Counted from the stretch's first letter, positions 22,571 to 30,720 are shown. The stretch is 44,475 bases of DNA from JAJECS01 sp034428595 (GCA_034428595.1 DAOUHO010000013.1:1-44475), one strand, 5' to 3'. Made by a program: numbers and translations. Notes: generated by a model not told the origin, from the letters alone.

Positions 22571-22990
22571 ATGCACTGGTCAACGACTCGACGCAGGCTT
22601 CGGCTGCTGATTCTTCCGCTCTGGCTTCCGCTGGCGATCTTGGTGGTGTCGGCCATCCGCTTCAGCACTCTATCGCCGGGTGGGGAAGTGGGCGGGATTC
22701 CGAGCGCGGTCGCGATGATCGCGCTGATGGTTGTGTTTGCCTGGATCGCCGCGATTCCGCTAACCCTCGCCGTGACCTTCTTACATCGTCGCGTTCGTGT
22801 GGTGGCCTACGTGTGCGGCGTTGTGCTGGCCCCGCTGACGGTCTACGGGGCGGTGATCGGCGGGCTGTTCGGCCCGGTGGGCGTCGTGCTCTACCCGCTG
22901 GTCCTCTCGCTCCCTGCCTGGATCGTGCTGGGCGTCACCGTCCTCGTCCAGCGGAGGCGCTCCAACATGCGCCCCGCCGAGAGCGCCTAG
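22571..22990 (+). CDS. Small four-helix membrane protein of unknown function
   Basis: The 139-residue protein starts with a basic segment (STTRRRLR) and has four hydrophobic helices: about 12-28, 45-70, 78-105 and 108-128 (VVLYPLVLSLPAWIVLGVTVLVQ). No catalytic motif is visible and I recognise no family. A GATAGTGT sequence about 35 bases before the ATG could hold a -10 box. The TAG stop interlocks with the stop of the convergent pseudouridine synthase gene (CTAG). Confidence 0.7.
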   Translation: MHWSTTRRRLRLLILPLWLPLAILVVSAIRFSTLSPGGEVGGIPSAVAMIALMVVFAWIAAIPLTLAVTFLHRRVRVVAYVCGVVLAPLTVYGAVIGGLFGPVGVVLYPLVLSLPAWIVLGVTVLVQRRRSNMRPAESA

Positions 22991-23796
22991 CCGCCCTGAC
23001 CGGCGCCGTCCGAAGCTCGGGCGATCTCTCGGCGCAGCGCCGCCAGCTCGTCGGTTGCCAGCTTCCGCGCCGCGCCGGGCGCCAGGTCCCCAAGGATCAC
23101 CGAGCCGATGCGCACGCGCTGCAACCGGGTGACGCGCAGCCCCACCGCCTCGAACATCCGCCGCACTTGGCGCTTGCGACCCTCGGCCAGCACCAGTCGC
23201 CAGCCATCCCTCACCCGCGTCGCGCGTAGGGCGCGAGCCGGCCGTCGGTCGCCGATATCCACGCCCTCGGTGAGCCGCCGGGCCAGATCGGCGGGCTCGG
23301 GTCCCCAAACCGTCACCAGGTATTCGCGCTCATGGCCAAAGCGCGGGTGCATGAGCTGAAACGCCAGCTCGCCGTCGTTCGTCAGCAGCACCAGGCCCTC
23401 GGAGGCGAAATCGAGCCGACCGACCGGATACAAGCGTTCGCGCCGCAGCGCCGCGGGCAGCAAGTGCAGGACTGTTGGACGGCCGTGCGGATCGTGGGTG
23501 GTGGTGAGCACACGCGGCGGCTTGTGCAGCGCGATGACGATTCCAGGTTGTCGAGGCAGTTGCACGAGTTTCCCGTCCAACCGAATCTCCTGCGCTTGAG
23601 GGTCGACGCGGACGCCGAGCGTCGTCACGACCTGGCCGTCGACGGCCACGCGCCCGTCGCGTATTGCCTGCTCCATCGTTCGCCGCGACCCGCGCCCCGC
23701 TCGCGCGAGAAACACTTGCAGCCGCAAGCCGCGGCTGTCTTGTCGTTCGTCGCGATTGGCCTCGGACGCTGGCGGGTGGCTGGTGCGCGGTGACAA
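22987..23796 (-). CDS. Ribosomal large/small subunit pseudouridine synthase, RluB/RsuA family
   Basis: The 269-residue protein has an N-terminal S4 RNA-binding domain (LRLQVFLARAGRGSRRTMEQAIRDGRVAVDGQVV, about 24-70). The catalytic domain follows, with LHKPPRVLTTTHDPHGRPTV, the signature YPVGRLDFASEGLVLLTNDG carrying the catalytic Asp, and late EGRKRQVRRMFEAVGLRVTRLQR. Proteins of this form modify 23S U2605 (RluB) or 16S U516 (RsuA); the Gly-Arg-Leu-Asp context and length favour RluB. The minus-strand start at 23796 leaves a hydrophilic 23-residue leader. Confidence 0.93.
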   Translation of the reverse strand: MSPRTSHPPASEANRDERQDSRGLRLQVFLARAGRGSRRTMEQAIRDGRVAVDGQVVTTLGVRVDPQAQEIRLDGKLVQLPRQPGIVIALHKPPRVLTTTHDPHGRPTVLHLLPAALRRERLYPVGRLDFASEGLVLLTNDGELAFQLMHPRFGHEREYLVTVWGPEPADLARRLTEGVDIGDRRPARALRATRVRDGWRLVLAEGRKRQVRRMFEAVGLRVTRLQRVRIGSVILGDLAPGAARKLATDELAALRREIARASDGAGQGG

Positions 23797-23853
23797 ACGC
23801 CGTCTCCAGATTTAGAGTGACCTGCGGAGCATACGCGCGCGGAAGGCCTCGTC

Positions 23854-24396
23854 ATGCAGCGCCGCCTGTATCGCAGCGAGCAGGATCGCCTGCTCACCGG
23901 ACTCTCGGGCGGAATGGCGGACTACTTCGACGTTGATCCCACGCTCATGCGCCTGCTCTGGGTGCTCCTGGCGATCTTCACCGGCGGGGTCGCCATCATC
24001 GTCTATTTCGTCATTGTGGTCGTCGTGCCCACCGGCCACGCGCCCGCGCCGGGAATCGAGCCCGGTGCGGTCGAAGCGGATGACGAACCCGCCGACACCG
24101 GCGAATCGCTAGAGCCGTGCGACGAGCCCGCAGGTGCGGAAGGCGCGCCGCAACAGGCGTCCGAGGCGGCGGCTCCCGGCGCCGCGCAAACGTATCGGCC
24201 CTATGCGCCTAGTCGGCCGTCGGCTGGCCGTGGCGGAAGCATGAGCGGTCCGGCATTCATCGGGCTCGCGTTGGTAGTCATTGGCGTGCTCGCGCTGCTG
24301 GATTCGCTTGGTCTCTTTGCGCAGGTCGATTTGTGGCGGCTGTGGCCGCTTATCCTGATCGCCTTCGGCGCATTCCTCATCATCAGGCGCCGCTGA
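23854..24396 (+). CDS. PspC domain membrane protein
   Basis: The 180-residue protein has a PspC domain at 1-60: QRRLYRSEQDRLLTGLSGGMADYFDVDPTLMRLLWV, then a membrane helix. An acidic, Ala/Pro-rich linker spans about 62-125. Two C-terminal helices (ALVVIGVLALLDSLGLF, RLWPLILIAFGAFLII) have the LiaF/DUF5668-like shape. PspC proteins sense or counter membrane stress. No other phage-shock genes are nearby. Confidence 0.9.
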   Translation: MQRRLYRSEQDRLLTGLSGGMADYFDVDPTLMRLLWVLLAIFTGGVAIIVYFVIVVVVPTGHAPAPGIEPGAVEADDEPADTGESLEPCDEPAGAEGAPQQASEAAAPGAAQTYRPYAPSRPSAGRGGSMSGPAFIGLALVVIGVLALLDSLGLFAQVDLWRLWPLILIAFGAFLIIRRR

Positions 24397-24440
24397 CCAC
24401 GCGCCTCGGCTGACGACTGCGCGAGCGCACGGCGGCTCCG

Positions 24441-25142
24441 TTACAGCTCGAACTCCGTCTCTGGATCCACCGCCAGCGGCGACCAGCTCTGGCCCGCCAA
24501 GAGGCGCAGCGTGATCTCGCCCACCTGCTGGATGTAAGGCTCTTCACCCGGAATCAGTTGGTCTGCGGCGGCGTATGCGGCCTCCACTTGGGCCGCGCCG
24601 GGTCGCCGAACCACCGCTGGAATGCGCCGCGCCTCGCCGGCGGCGAGTCGCCGCAGGGCGTCCGGAGCGACCGCCAGCAGCGCCGCCACTTCAGGATATG
24701 GCGGGCGAAGCTCAAGCAAATCGTAGGGACAGCGCCAGAGCCATAGCTCTTGGACCTCGAGGTCGACCAGTCCGTTGGGGAGCCGTGCCCCGCTCTGCCG
24801 CTCGCCCAGCGACAGCACCTCGCCCGCGACCGGCCGCCGACCGAGCTCCTCCTCGGCCTCGCGCCATGGGTCGGGGTCGCCAACCCGCAGGTGCCCGGCC
24901 GAACTCGCGTCGAGCCGGTTCGGCCAGGATGCCTTGAATGGCCCGCGCTGTTGCAGCACCAGCATTGGTCCCGCGTCGCCCGCCGCCGGCAGCAGCGCCC
25001 ACACCGTGCGCGTGCGGTGCCAGTCGCCGTCTATGTGTACGGCGGCGCGCGACTTGACGACACCGGTCGGCGTCCCATCGGGATGCGTCACCGCGAGCTG
25101 TTCGTCGTCCTCCGACGCGCCGGACGCAGGATTCGACGCCAT
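24441..25142 (-). CDS. Nudix hydrolase
   Basis: The 233-residue protein begins with an isopentenyl-diphosphate-isomerase-like N-terminus (DDEQLAVTHPDGTPTGVVKSRAAVHIDGDWHRTRTVWALLP). The Nudix helix is GHLRVGDPDPWREAEEELG, carrying the REAEEELG metal-binding core; the usual first Glu is Asp. The C-terminal 90 residues are helical. Members with this N-terminus are often labelled NUDIX domain proteins or IPP isomerase-like, and hydrolysis of a nucleoside- or sugar-diphosphate compound is the family expectation. The substrate is unknown. Confidence 0.87.
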   Translation of the reverse strand: MASNPASGASEDDEQLAVTHPDGTPTGVVKSRAAVHIDGDWHRTRTVWALLPAAGDAGPMLVLQQRGPFKASWPNRLDASSAGHLRVGDPDPWREAEEELGRRPVAGEVLSLGERQSGARLPNGLVDLEVQELWLWRCPYDLLELRPPYPEVAALLAVAPDALRRLAAGEARRIPAVVRRPGAAQVEAAYAAADQLIPGEEPYIQQVGEITLRLLAGQSWSPLAVDPETEFEL

Positions 25143-25234
25143 GCGGCAACTCCGGGCGGCAACGGCCTTGAGGCTCGTGGCACTCTAGCGTTTGCGAACC
25201 GGAATCGTCCGCGTCGGCGTGAGGCGGTGGTGGC

Positions 25235-26017
25235 ATGCGGCTTGGATGCTGCGCGTCGCTTGACGCGCTGGATGCGGTGAGAGATGCGGGCTTCGCCTAC
25301 GTCGAGCCGCGCGTGGTGGACCTGGTGCCCGACGACGACGAGACGGTCTACGCGCCGATCCGCCGGCGCATCCAGGATGCGGGATTGCCGGCCGAGGCCT
25401 TCAACGTGTTCGTGCCGGCGCACCACCCGGTTGTCGGGCCCAAGCGCGACCTCCCGGCGCTGCGCGCCTATTTGGACACGGCCATGGGACGGATGTCTGA
25501 GTTGGGGACCCGCGCGGTTGTCTTTGGCAGCGGGCCGGCCCGCTCCACGCCGCGGGGATACGATCGCCACCAGGTGCCCGGTCAAATCCTCGAGTTCCTG
25601 GCGCTCGCCGCGGACGCCGCCGCGCCCTACGACCTAGACATCGTGATCGAGCCGCTCTGGCGCGAGAAATGCGACAACATCAACACCGTGCTCGAGGCGG
25701 CGGTCGTGGCCCGACAGTCCGGAAGCTCCCGCGTGGCGGCACTGGCCGACTGGTGGCACATGAGGCGCGAGCGCGAGCCCCTCACCAACCTGGCCGAGGC
25801 ACGCGGTCGACTGCGCCACGTCCATGTGCCGGTCCCGCCGCTTCCCGGCTCCCCGTCGCAGTCCACCGATGCCGGCCTGCCCGAGTTTCTTCGGGCGCTG
25901 ACCGCCGTGAACTACTCCGGCCGCGTCAGCATTGAAGACAACGGCCAGCGATTCGGCTGCTTCAGTCGCGAGGCGCCGCAGGCGCTGGCCTACCTTCGAA
26001 CGCACCTCCGCCGATGA
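25235..26017 (+). CDS. Sugar phosphate isomerase/epimerase family protein (TIM barrel)
   Basis: The 260-residue protein shows the xylose-isomerase-like barrel: LDAVRDAGFAYVEPRVVDLVPDD, AFNVFVPAHHPVVGP, TRAVVFGSGPARSTP, LDIVIEPLWREKCDNINTV, VAALADWWHMRREREP, LRHVHVPVPP and GRVSIEDNGQ. Metal-binding Glu, Asp, His and Glu positions are present (EPLW, DWWHM, HVHV, SIED). Its stop overlaps the ATG of the next gene as ATGA, so it is coupled to an alpha/beta hydrolase; together they probably handle one sugar-derived or acyl-sugar compound. Confidence 0.9.
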   Translation: MRLGCCASLDALDAVRDAGFAYVEPRVVDLVPDDDETVYAPIRRRIQDAGLPAEAFNVFVPAHHPVVGPKRDLPALRAYLDTAMGRMSELGTRAVVFGSGPARSTPRGYDRHQVPGQILEFLALAADAAAPYDLDIVIEPLWREKCDNINTVLEAAVVARQSGSSRVAALADWWHMRREREPLTNLAEARGRLRHVHVPVPPLPGSPSQSTDAGLPEFLRALTAVNYSGRVSIEDNGQRFGCFSREAPQALAYLRTHLRR

Positions 26018-27030
26018 ACGCGCCGGCGCCGCGGACCTGGGAATTCGCGTTTGACGACCACGTCATGCGGCTGGATGCCGCGCACCGGCCCAGCCACGCC
26101 TTCCGACCCGGTATTGACTTTGCGACGTGGCGCCGCGGTTTGCGGGACGCCATCGCGGCCTTGCGCGGTCCCTTGCCAGCCCCGGTCGATCCCGAGCCCG
26201 TGGAGTTGGAGCGCACGCTCGGCAGCGGCTACGTGCAGACACGGCTCGTCTTCCGCTCCGCATCCGATGTTGATGTGCCGGCGCTTCTGCTCGTGCCCGA
26301 CGGCGTCGATGCCGACCATCCGGCGCCGGCCATCCTGGCCCTGCACGGCCACGGCGGGGGCAAGGGCGACCTCGTCACGCCGGGCATCTACCACGCCAAT
26401 GCCACGCACTTCGCGCAGCGCGGCTACGTGGTGCTGGCCCCCGATGCGCCCGGCTTCGGCGAGCGTGCCGAGGGATTCCGCCGCTACGGCGGTCGGGACG
26501 GCTGCAACATCAACTTTCTCAAGCTGGCCCTCTTCGGGCGCAACATCATGGCGCTCGCCCTGTGGGACGACCAGCGCGCCCTGGATGTCCTCCAGGCCCG
26601 GCCCGAGGTGGATGCCAGCCGCATTGGCGTTGCCGGTTTGTCCTTCGGCGGCACCCGCGCCATGTATCTGGCGGCGCTCGACGAACGCCCGGCGGCCGTG
26701 GTGGTGAGCGGCTACCTCACCACATTCCGGTCCTATGCCCTCGAGGCCGGCAATTTCTGTGGCTCTCAGTTTCTTCCCGGCATCTACGCCGTGGCCGACG
26801 TGCCCGATATTCACGGCTGCATCGCCCCGCGGCCGCTGCTCATACAAGCGGGACGGTCCGACCGCGGATTCGCCATCGAGGCGTCGCGGCAGGCCCACGC
26901 CCATCTTGCGGCCATCTACGCGGCAGCCGCTGGGAGCGATCGCCTCGCCCGCGACGAGTTTGACGGGGGCCACGAGCTCCGGCCGAAGGCGCCCCTGGAA
27001 TTCATGGATCGATGGTTGCGCGCGCGGTGA
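26014..27030 (+). CDS. Alpha/beta hydrolase (acetyl-xylan-esterase/dienelactone-hydrolase-like)
   Basis: The 338-residue protein has no signal peptide. An N-terminal cap of about 80 residues is followed by the hydrolase core: PAILALHGHGGGKGD (oxyanion hole), GYVVLAPDAPGFGERAEGF, IGVAGLSFGGTRAMYLAAL (nucleophile Ser), LLIQAGRSDRGFAI (acid) and FDGGHELRP (catalytic His). The WDDQRALDVLQARPEVDASRIG segment is typical of the acetyl-xylan-esterase and abhydrolase_7-like group. Translation is coupled to the preceding TIM-barrel gene. The substrate is unknown, probably an ester of a carbohydrate or aromatic. Confidence 0.9.
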   Translation: MNAPAPRTWEFAFDDHVMRLDAAHRPSHAFRPGIDFATWRRGLRDAIAALRGPLPAPVDPEPVELERTLGSGYVQTRLVFRSASDVDVPALLLVPDGVDADHPAPAILALHGHGGGKGDLVTPGIYHANATHFAQRGYVVLAPDAPGFGERAEGFRRYGGRDGCNINFLKLALFGRNIMALALWDDQRALDVLQARPEVDASRIGVAGLSFGGTRAMYLAALDERPAAVVVSGYLTTFRSYALEAGNFCGSQFLPGIYAVADVPDIHGCIAPRPLLIQAGRSDRGFAIEASRQAHAHLAAIYAAAAGSDRLARDEFDGGHELRPKAPLEFMDRWLRAR

Positions 27031-27122
27031 GCCACCGCGCGCGAGACGCGCGTCCCGGCGTCGGACCCTAGGCGAAACCAGACATCAGCGCGACGCCCTG
27101 CGCGCCGCCGGTGCTTGTGGGG

Positions 27123-28394
27123 CTAGCCGAAGCGGAGGAACTGGCCTTGGACCCAGTTCCCGTCCTCGAGTTCCCACCAGGTCACGCCGTCGACGACCCT
27201 GTTTTCGCCGGTCATCTGAAGGCGCGATCCCGCGGGCGCCACATAGGCCACTTCGCCGTCGGCGCGCGGTTCCGTGCGGACATTCAGTCCGCCTTCGGGC
27301 ACGACCACGGCGGTGAGCTCGTCGTCGCTCGGCGCCTCGGTGGCCGCCGCCGTTGCGGCGGCGGTTGGCGTCGGGGCGGCCGTCTCCGCCGGCGCCGGGG
27401 CGGGAGCCGCCGCACCACCCAGTTCGAGGTACTGGCCCTGGACCCAGTTGCCGTCCTCGAGTTCATGCCACCGGATGCCGCTGATCTCCTGAACCTCGCC
27501 CGTCAAGTTGAGTTGCGTCCCGCCCCCCGCCACGTACTGCACGGTGCTGGTGGTGGTGTTGGGCTCGTCGCGAACGTTCAGCCCATCGCTGGGAATCACC
27601 ACCGCCGTCTGTGACGCGCCCGTGCTGGTGCCAGTGCCGGTCGCGGGCGCGTCCGGGAGCGGGGCAGCCGTGGCGCCGAGCTCCAGGTATTGGCTCTGCA
27701 CCCAGTTGCCGTCCTCGACCTCGTGCCACCGGATGCCGTCGATGTCCTCGAAGACGCCCGTCAAGTTGAGTTGCGATCCGGCGCGCGCCACGTACTGCAC
27801 CGTGCTGGTGGCGGTGTTGGGCTGGTCGCGAACGTTCAGCCCATCGCTTGGAATCACCACGCCCGTGGCGGCGACTGGTCGCGCGTCGAGCCGCTCTGCG
27901 AGTTGGCTCGGATCGGTCGGGATCTCAATGATCTGTCCGACAAAGATGATCACTTCCGCGTCGGCAAAGCCGTTGAAGGCCACGATGTCGTCCAACCCCA
28001 CGCCATAAGCATCGGCAATTCCCGACAGCGTTTCATCGGCCTGGACCGAGTGCTCGATGGGGCCGGTGGGTGTCGGCGTCGCGGTCGGTGTCGGCGTCTC
28101 CGTGGGCTCGGCCGGCACCGTGGGCGTCGGGGTGTCCACGATGACCGGTGTCTGGGTTGGCAGCACCTGCAGCGGTGGCGGGGTGGTCGTCGTGGGCTGC
28201 GTAGTCCCGGGGCCGGTGCCCGGTTGGGCTGTCACGGTCGGCGTCCCGGTGAGGTCGGCGGTGGTCTCGGTCTCGCCATCGCCGCCGAACAGGGTGATGA
28301 TCAGCACCACGATGATGGCGATGACCAGCGCCGGTCCAACAAGCAGCGTGAGGAACAGCCGATATCTACGCAAGCTGTTCAAGGAGGCCCCCAT
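27123..28394 (-). CDS. Membrane-anchored LysM and triple SH3b protein
   Basis: The 423-residue protein has an N-terminal membrane helix (about 14-36, LTLLVGPALVIAIIVVLII), a Thr/Pro-rich spacer (40-112) and a LysM domain (about 113-159, HSVQADETLSGIADAYGVG). Three SH3b domains follow at roughly 178-238, 264-325 and 362-423. Each SH3b reads V(I/P)xxGLNVR at its start and ends EDGNWVQxQ(Y/F)L. The first two are near-copies also at the DNA level, separated by low-complexity linkers, so they arose by recent duplication. The layout predicts a wall- or surface-binding protein outside the membrane, without a catalytic domain. The start at 28394 lacks a clear ribosome site. Confidence 0.88.
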   Translation of the reverse strand: MGASLNSLRRYRLFLTLLVGPALVIAIIVVLIITLFGGDGETETTADLTGTPTVTAQPGTGPGTTQPTTTTPPPLQVLPTQTPVIVDTPTPTVPAEPTETPTPTATPTPTGPIEHSVQADETLSGIADAYGVGLDDIVAFNGFADAEVIIFVGQIIEIPTDPSQLAERLDARPVAATGVVIPSDGLNVRDQPNTATSTVQYVARAGSQLNLTGVFEDIDGIRWHEVEDGNWVQSQYLELGATAAPLPDAPATGTGTSTGASQTAVVIPSDGLNVRDEPNTTTSTVQYVAGGGTQLNLTGEVQEISGIRWHELEDGNWVQGQYLELGGAAAPAPAPAETAAPTPTAAATAAATEAPSDDELTAVVVPEGGLNVRTEPRADGEVAYVAPAGSRLQMTGENRVVDGVTWWELEDGNWVQGQFLRFG

Positions 28395-28565
28395 TCATGG
28401 GCAAGCGAATGCTATCCCAACGCCCCCCCGCGTCCAGCGACCCCGCACGCCCGGTGGGCACGTACATCTGACGTCGACTAGACGCTGTCGATATTCTACA
28501 CGCGCCCGGAGCCGCCCGATACTGTATCAGTTTCGCCCGGCGCGGCGCATCGTCCCGCTACCTAC

Positions 28566-28597
28566 CGTTGTGAACGGGCCGCCTCTGCGGCGTATGG
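28566..28597 (+). promoter_or_regulatory. Candidate promoter with an inverted repeat in the spacer
   Basis: TTGTGA, then GCCGC-CTCT-GCGGC directly before TATGGT. It resembles the promoter at 29709 in having a GC hairpin in the spacer. It is placed to drive the small gene at 28656. Confidence 0.3.
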
Positions 28598-28655
28598 TTG
28601 GGCAGAATAGGGAACGGGCGCCAGGTGCGCGTCCCAACACCTTGCAGGGGGGAGA

Positions 28656-28868
28656 GTGCTTTTGGCCACACGACGTCGGGTATCACTGAGTGACCTATAT
28701 GCCGATGCATGTCGTCGCGTCGATGTCACACCTGAAGAGGCCGTGGGGTGCGAGCGCGTAGGTGACCGGCTTCGGCTCATGGTTACGCGCGACACGACGG
28801 TTGAGTTCTTGCTGGTCGAGGATCCCGAAAGCGATCGCCTGGTCCTCGGGCCGAGCATCGAGGAGTAG
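28656..28868 (+). CDS. Small protein of unknown function
   Basis: The 70-residue protein begins with a basic patch (ATRRRVSLSDLYADACRRV), then an acidic turn (TPEEAVGCERVG) and probable beta-strands (RLRLMVTRDTTVEFLLVEDP, DRLVLGPSIEE). Codon use fits coding DNA of the region. The GTG at 28656 follows a long AGGGGGGAG ribosome site with only one base between; the in-frame TTG at 28662 has seven bases and may be the true start. I recognise no family. Confidence 0.55.
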   Translation: MLLATRRRVSLSDLYADACRRVDVTPEEAVGCERVGDRLRLMVTRDTTVEFLLVEDPESDRLVLGPSIEE

Positions 28869-28891
28869 CGCCGCACGGTCTTGCCGCCCCG

Positions 28892-29635
28892 CTATGACCC
28901 TCCCGCCCGACGGTCAAGCGCCGCGTTAGCCAGCCGGACCACCAGCCCAAAGATCGCCAGCAGCACGACCAGGAATCCAGCGGGTCCCCAGGCGCCGAAG
29001 GCGAAAGCCCATGTTCCGAGCATGAACACGCCCCAGGCGCCGCTGGCGAGGCCGAGCACCATCAGCGGAAACACGAGCAACACAGCCATGGCCGTGTAGC
29101 CCGTGGAATGGCGCACGCCGGGGATGCGGCTTACGCCAAACGCCCGGCGACTCTCGCGATCCAGGTGATACGCCGCCGCGAACCAGAACGCGCTCAGGAC
29201 CAACGGGGCCCCCACCCAGGCTGCGGTCACGAGGCTCAGATCGGCGGCGAGCCGCGGATCATCCGGAATTGGCAGCGACGCCCAGCCAACGTCCATGGCC
29301 AGCACTCGCTGCACGGTTCCCGGGATTCCCTCCGGCCAGGGCACGATGGCGGAGATCACGGCCCACGTCAGGGCGCCCGCGATGACGAGCGCCACGGCGG
29401 CAATGGGCCGCTGCCAACGCGTGCGGTGCAGCCACGCCGCGAAGTCGCGCCAGGTTTCCGCCAGCGTGAGCGGCCGATCGAGGTCTCGTGACGCAGCCGT
29501 CGACCCCGACGCGTCGGGCGAACTGGGATCCAGGTCGGCAAGCCGTTCAATCGATCCAGAGGCGTTCGGCGGCTCCGCGTTGTCGGCGGCCCGGCGGGGA
29601 CCTTGGGTCGGGCTCTCTGGGCTGCCTGCCGTCAT
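28892..29635 (-). CDS. Multi-pass membrane protein of unknown function
   Basis: The 247-residue protein has a hydrophilic, Ser/Pro-rich N-terminus (about 1-55), then about five hydrophobic helices: IAAVALVIAGALTWAVISAI, LVTAAWVGAPLVLSAFWFAA, MAVLLVFPLMVLGLASGAW, VFMLGTWAFAFGAWG and AGFLVVLLAIFGLVVRLA. Between the second and third is a charged loop YHLDRESRRAFGVSR. No catalytic motif is seen and I recognise no family. It lies upstream of and divergent from the cysE leader. Confidence 0.7.
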   Translation of the reverse strand: MTAGSPESPTQGPRRAADNAEPPNASGSIERLADLDPSSPDASGSTAASRDLDRPLTLAETWRDFAAWLHRTRWQRPIAAVALVIAGALTWAVISAIVPWPEGIPGTVQRVLAMDVGWASLPIPDDPRLAADLSLVTAAWVGAPLVLSAFWFAAAYHLDRESRRAFGVSRIPGVRHSTGYTAMAVLLVFPLMVLGLASGAWGVFMLGTWAFAFGAWGPAGFLVVLLAIFGLVVRLANAALDRRAGGS

Positions 29636-29708
29636 GGCGGCGGTGATGCGTGTCGGCGCATAACGAGCATTCTACGCAGCCCATTCTCGGATTTTGCCCG
29701 TCCTACGG

Positions 29709-29737
29709 TTGACAGCCGCGCCTTCGCGGCGTAAGTA
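29709..29737 (+). promoter_or_regulatory. Promoter of the cysE T-box transcript
   Basis: A perfect -35 TTGACA (29709-29714), a 17-base spacer and a fair -10 TAAGTA (29732-29737). The spacer is mostly the inverted repeat GCCGCG-CCTT-CGCGGC, which may bind a regulator or simply be structural. The leader RNA would begin near 29744. Confidence 0.6.
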
Positions 29738-29743
29738 CGGGGA

Positions 29744-30007
29744 ACAAGCAATTGTGCGGCGCTGAGCGAGACCAGTAGCCGTCCGTCACGCGGACAGCGA
29801 GCCGGCGGTGGTGCGAGGCCGGTGCGCGTCGGACGGCGAAATGCCCTCGGGAGCCGCTCGGCCGAAGCAATGGTGTGGGTAGGCCGAGCCGGTTGGCCCC
29901 CGTTAGCGGGCTTGGGTGCCTTGGCACCCGCTGAGGTTGCGTGCCGCGAGGCCGCAGCGCAGGAAGGTGGAATCACGGGAGCGCCCGTCCTTCGGGATGG
30001 GCGCTCC
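29744..30007 (+). promoter_or_regulatory. T-box riboswitch, cysteine-specific, controlling cysE
   Basis: Stem I pairs GCCGTCCG (29778-29785) with CGGACGGC (29830-29837). AGTA lies on the 5' side of the specifier loop and GAAA just before the specifier. The specifier codon is TGC (29842-29844), Cys. The distal part carries AGCGAG and GGTGGTGCGA, as in other T-boxes. CTCGGCC...GGCCGAG forms a second stem and GGGTGCC-TT-GGCACCC a third. The T-box sequence AGGTGGAATCACGGG contains TGGA (29968-29971), which would pair with UCCA, the end of tRNA-Cys (discriminator U). GGAGCGCCCGTCC-TTCG-GGATGGGCGCTCC (29978-30007) is the terminator- or sequester-like hairpin. No T-run follows it, so transcriptional versus translational control is open. 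Uncharged tRNA-Cys should turn on cysE. Confidence 0.82.
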
Positions 30008-30105
30008 TCGCACGTTTGAGAGGGGATTGGAGCATCGACCCAAGGAATGGCGGCGCGGCCGAGACGCCGGAAGCCGCGGCCAAGAAACGCCGCGGGCCGG
30101 AGTGG

Positions 30106-30684
30106 ATGCGCGTCGTGCTCGACAAGGATCCAGCCGCCAAGAACGTCCTGGAGGTGTTGCTCTATCCCAGCGTGCACGCGCTCTTCTTCCACCGGATCGC
30201 CCATTGGCTCTATGTCCGCGGCGTGCCCGTGCTGCCCCGCGCCATCAGTCAGTTCGCGCGACTTGCCACCGGCGGCATCGAGATTCATCCGGGCGCCTTG
30301 ATCGGGCGCCGCTTCTTTATCGACCACGGCTCAGGCGTGGTGATCGGAGAGACGGCGCGCGTGGGTGACGACGTGATGCTGTACCACCAGGTGACCTTGG
30401 GGGCCACCGGCTGGTGGCGTGACGACGGCATCGGCGGCAAGCGGCGGCACCCAATCGTCGAGGACGGCGTGACCATCGGCGTCGGCGCCAGCATCCTTGG
30501 CCCGGTCACCGTCGGCACTGGCAGCCGCATTGGCGCGCTGGCGATCGTCACCGAAGACGTGCCCCCCGGCTCGACGGTCGTCGGGCCTCGCGCCAGCTAC
30601 GTGGAGCGTGGCGGAGCGCCGGTTCGACGGCAGCCGATCCGTCAGCTTGGCGAGCGGCGCGACCCACCCGACTACGTGATCTGA
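30106..30684 (+). CDS. cysE: Serine O-acetyltransferase
   Basis: From ATG 30106 the protein has 192 residues and aligns with short CysE/EpsC proteins: DKDPAAKNVLEVLLYPSVHALFFHRIAHWLY, then the left-handed beta-helix IHPGALIGRRFFIDHGSGVVIGETARVGDDV, YHQVTLGATG, KRRHPIVEDGVTIGVGASILGPVTVG and STVVGPRASYV. The catalytic His of FIDHG and the hexapeptide repeats are intact. It makes O-acetylserine for cysteine synthesis. An in-frame TTG at 30016 would add 30 residues, starting just after the T-box hairpin; a longer frame into the leader is excluded by the T-box. The Cys T-box upstream independently supports the function. Confidence 0.92.
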   Translation: MRVVLDKDPAAKNVLEVLLYPSVHALFFHRIAHWLYVRGVPVLPRAISQFARLATGGIEIHPGALIGRRFFIDHGSGVVIGETARVGDDVMLYHQVTLGATGWWRDDGIGGKRRHPIVEDGVTIGVGASILGPVTVGTGSRIGALAIVTEDVPPGSTVVGPRASYVERGGAPVRRQPIRQLGERRDPPDYVI

Positions 30685-30720
30685 GCTGGCCGATACACTG
30701 AGCGGCTGCTTGAGGTCGTC

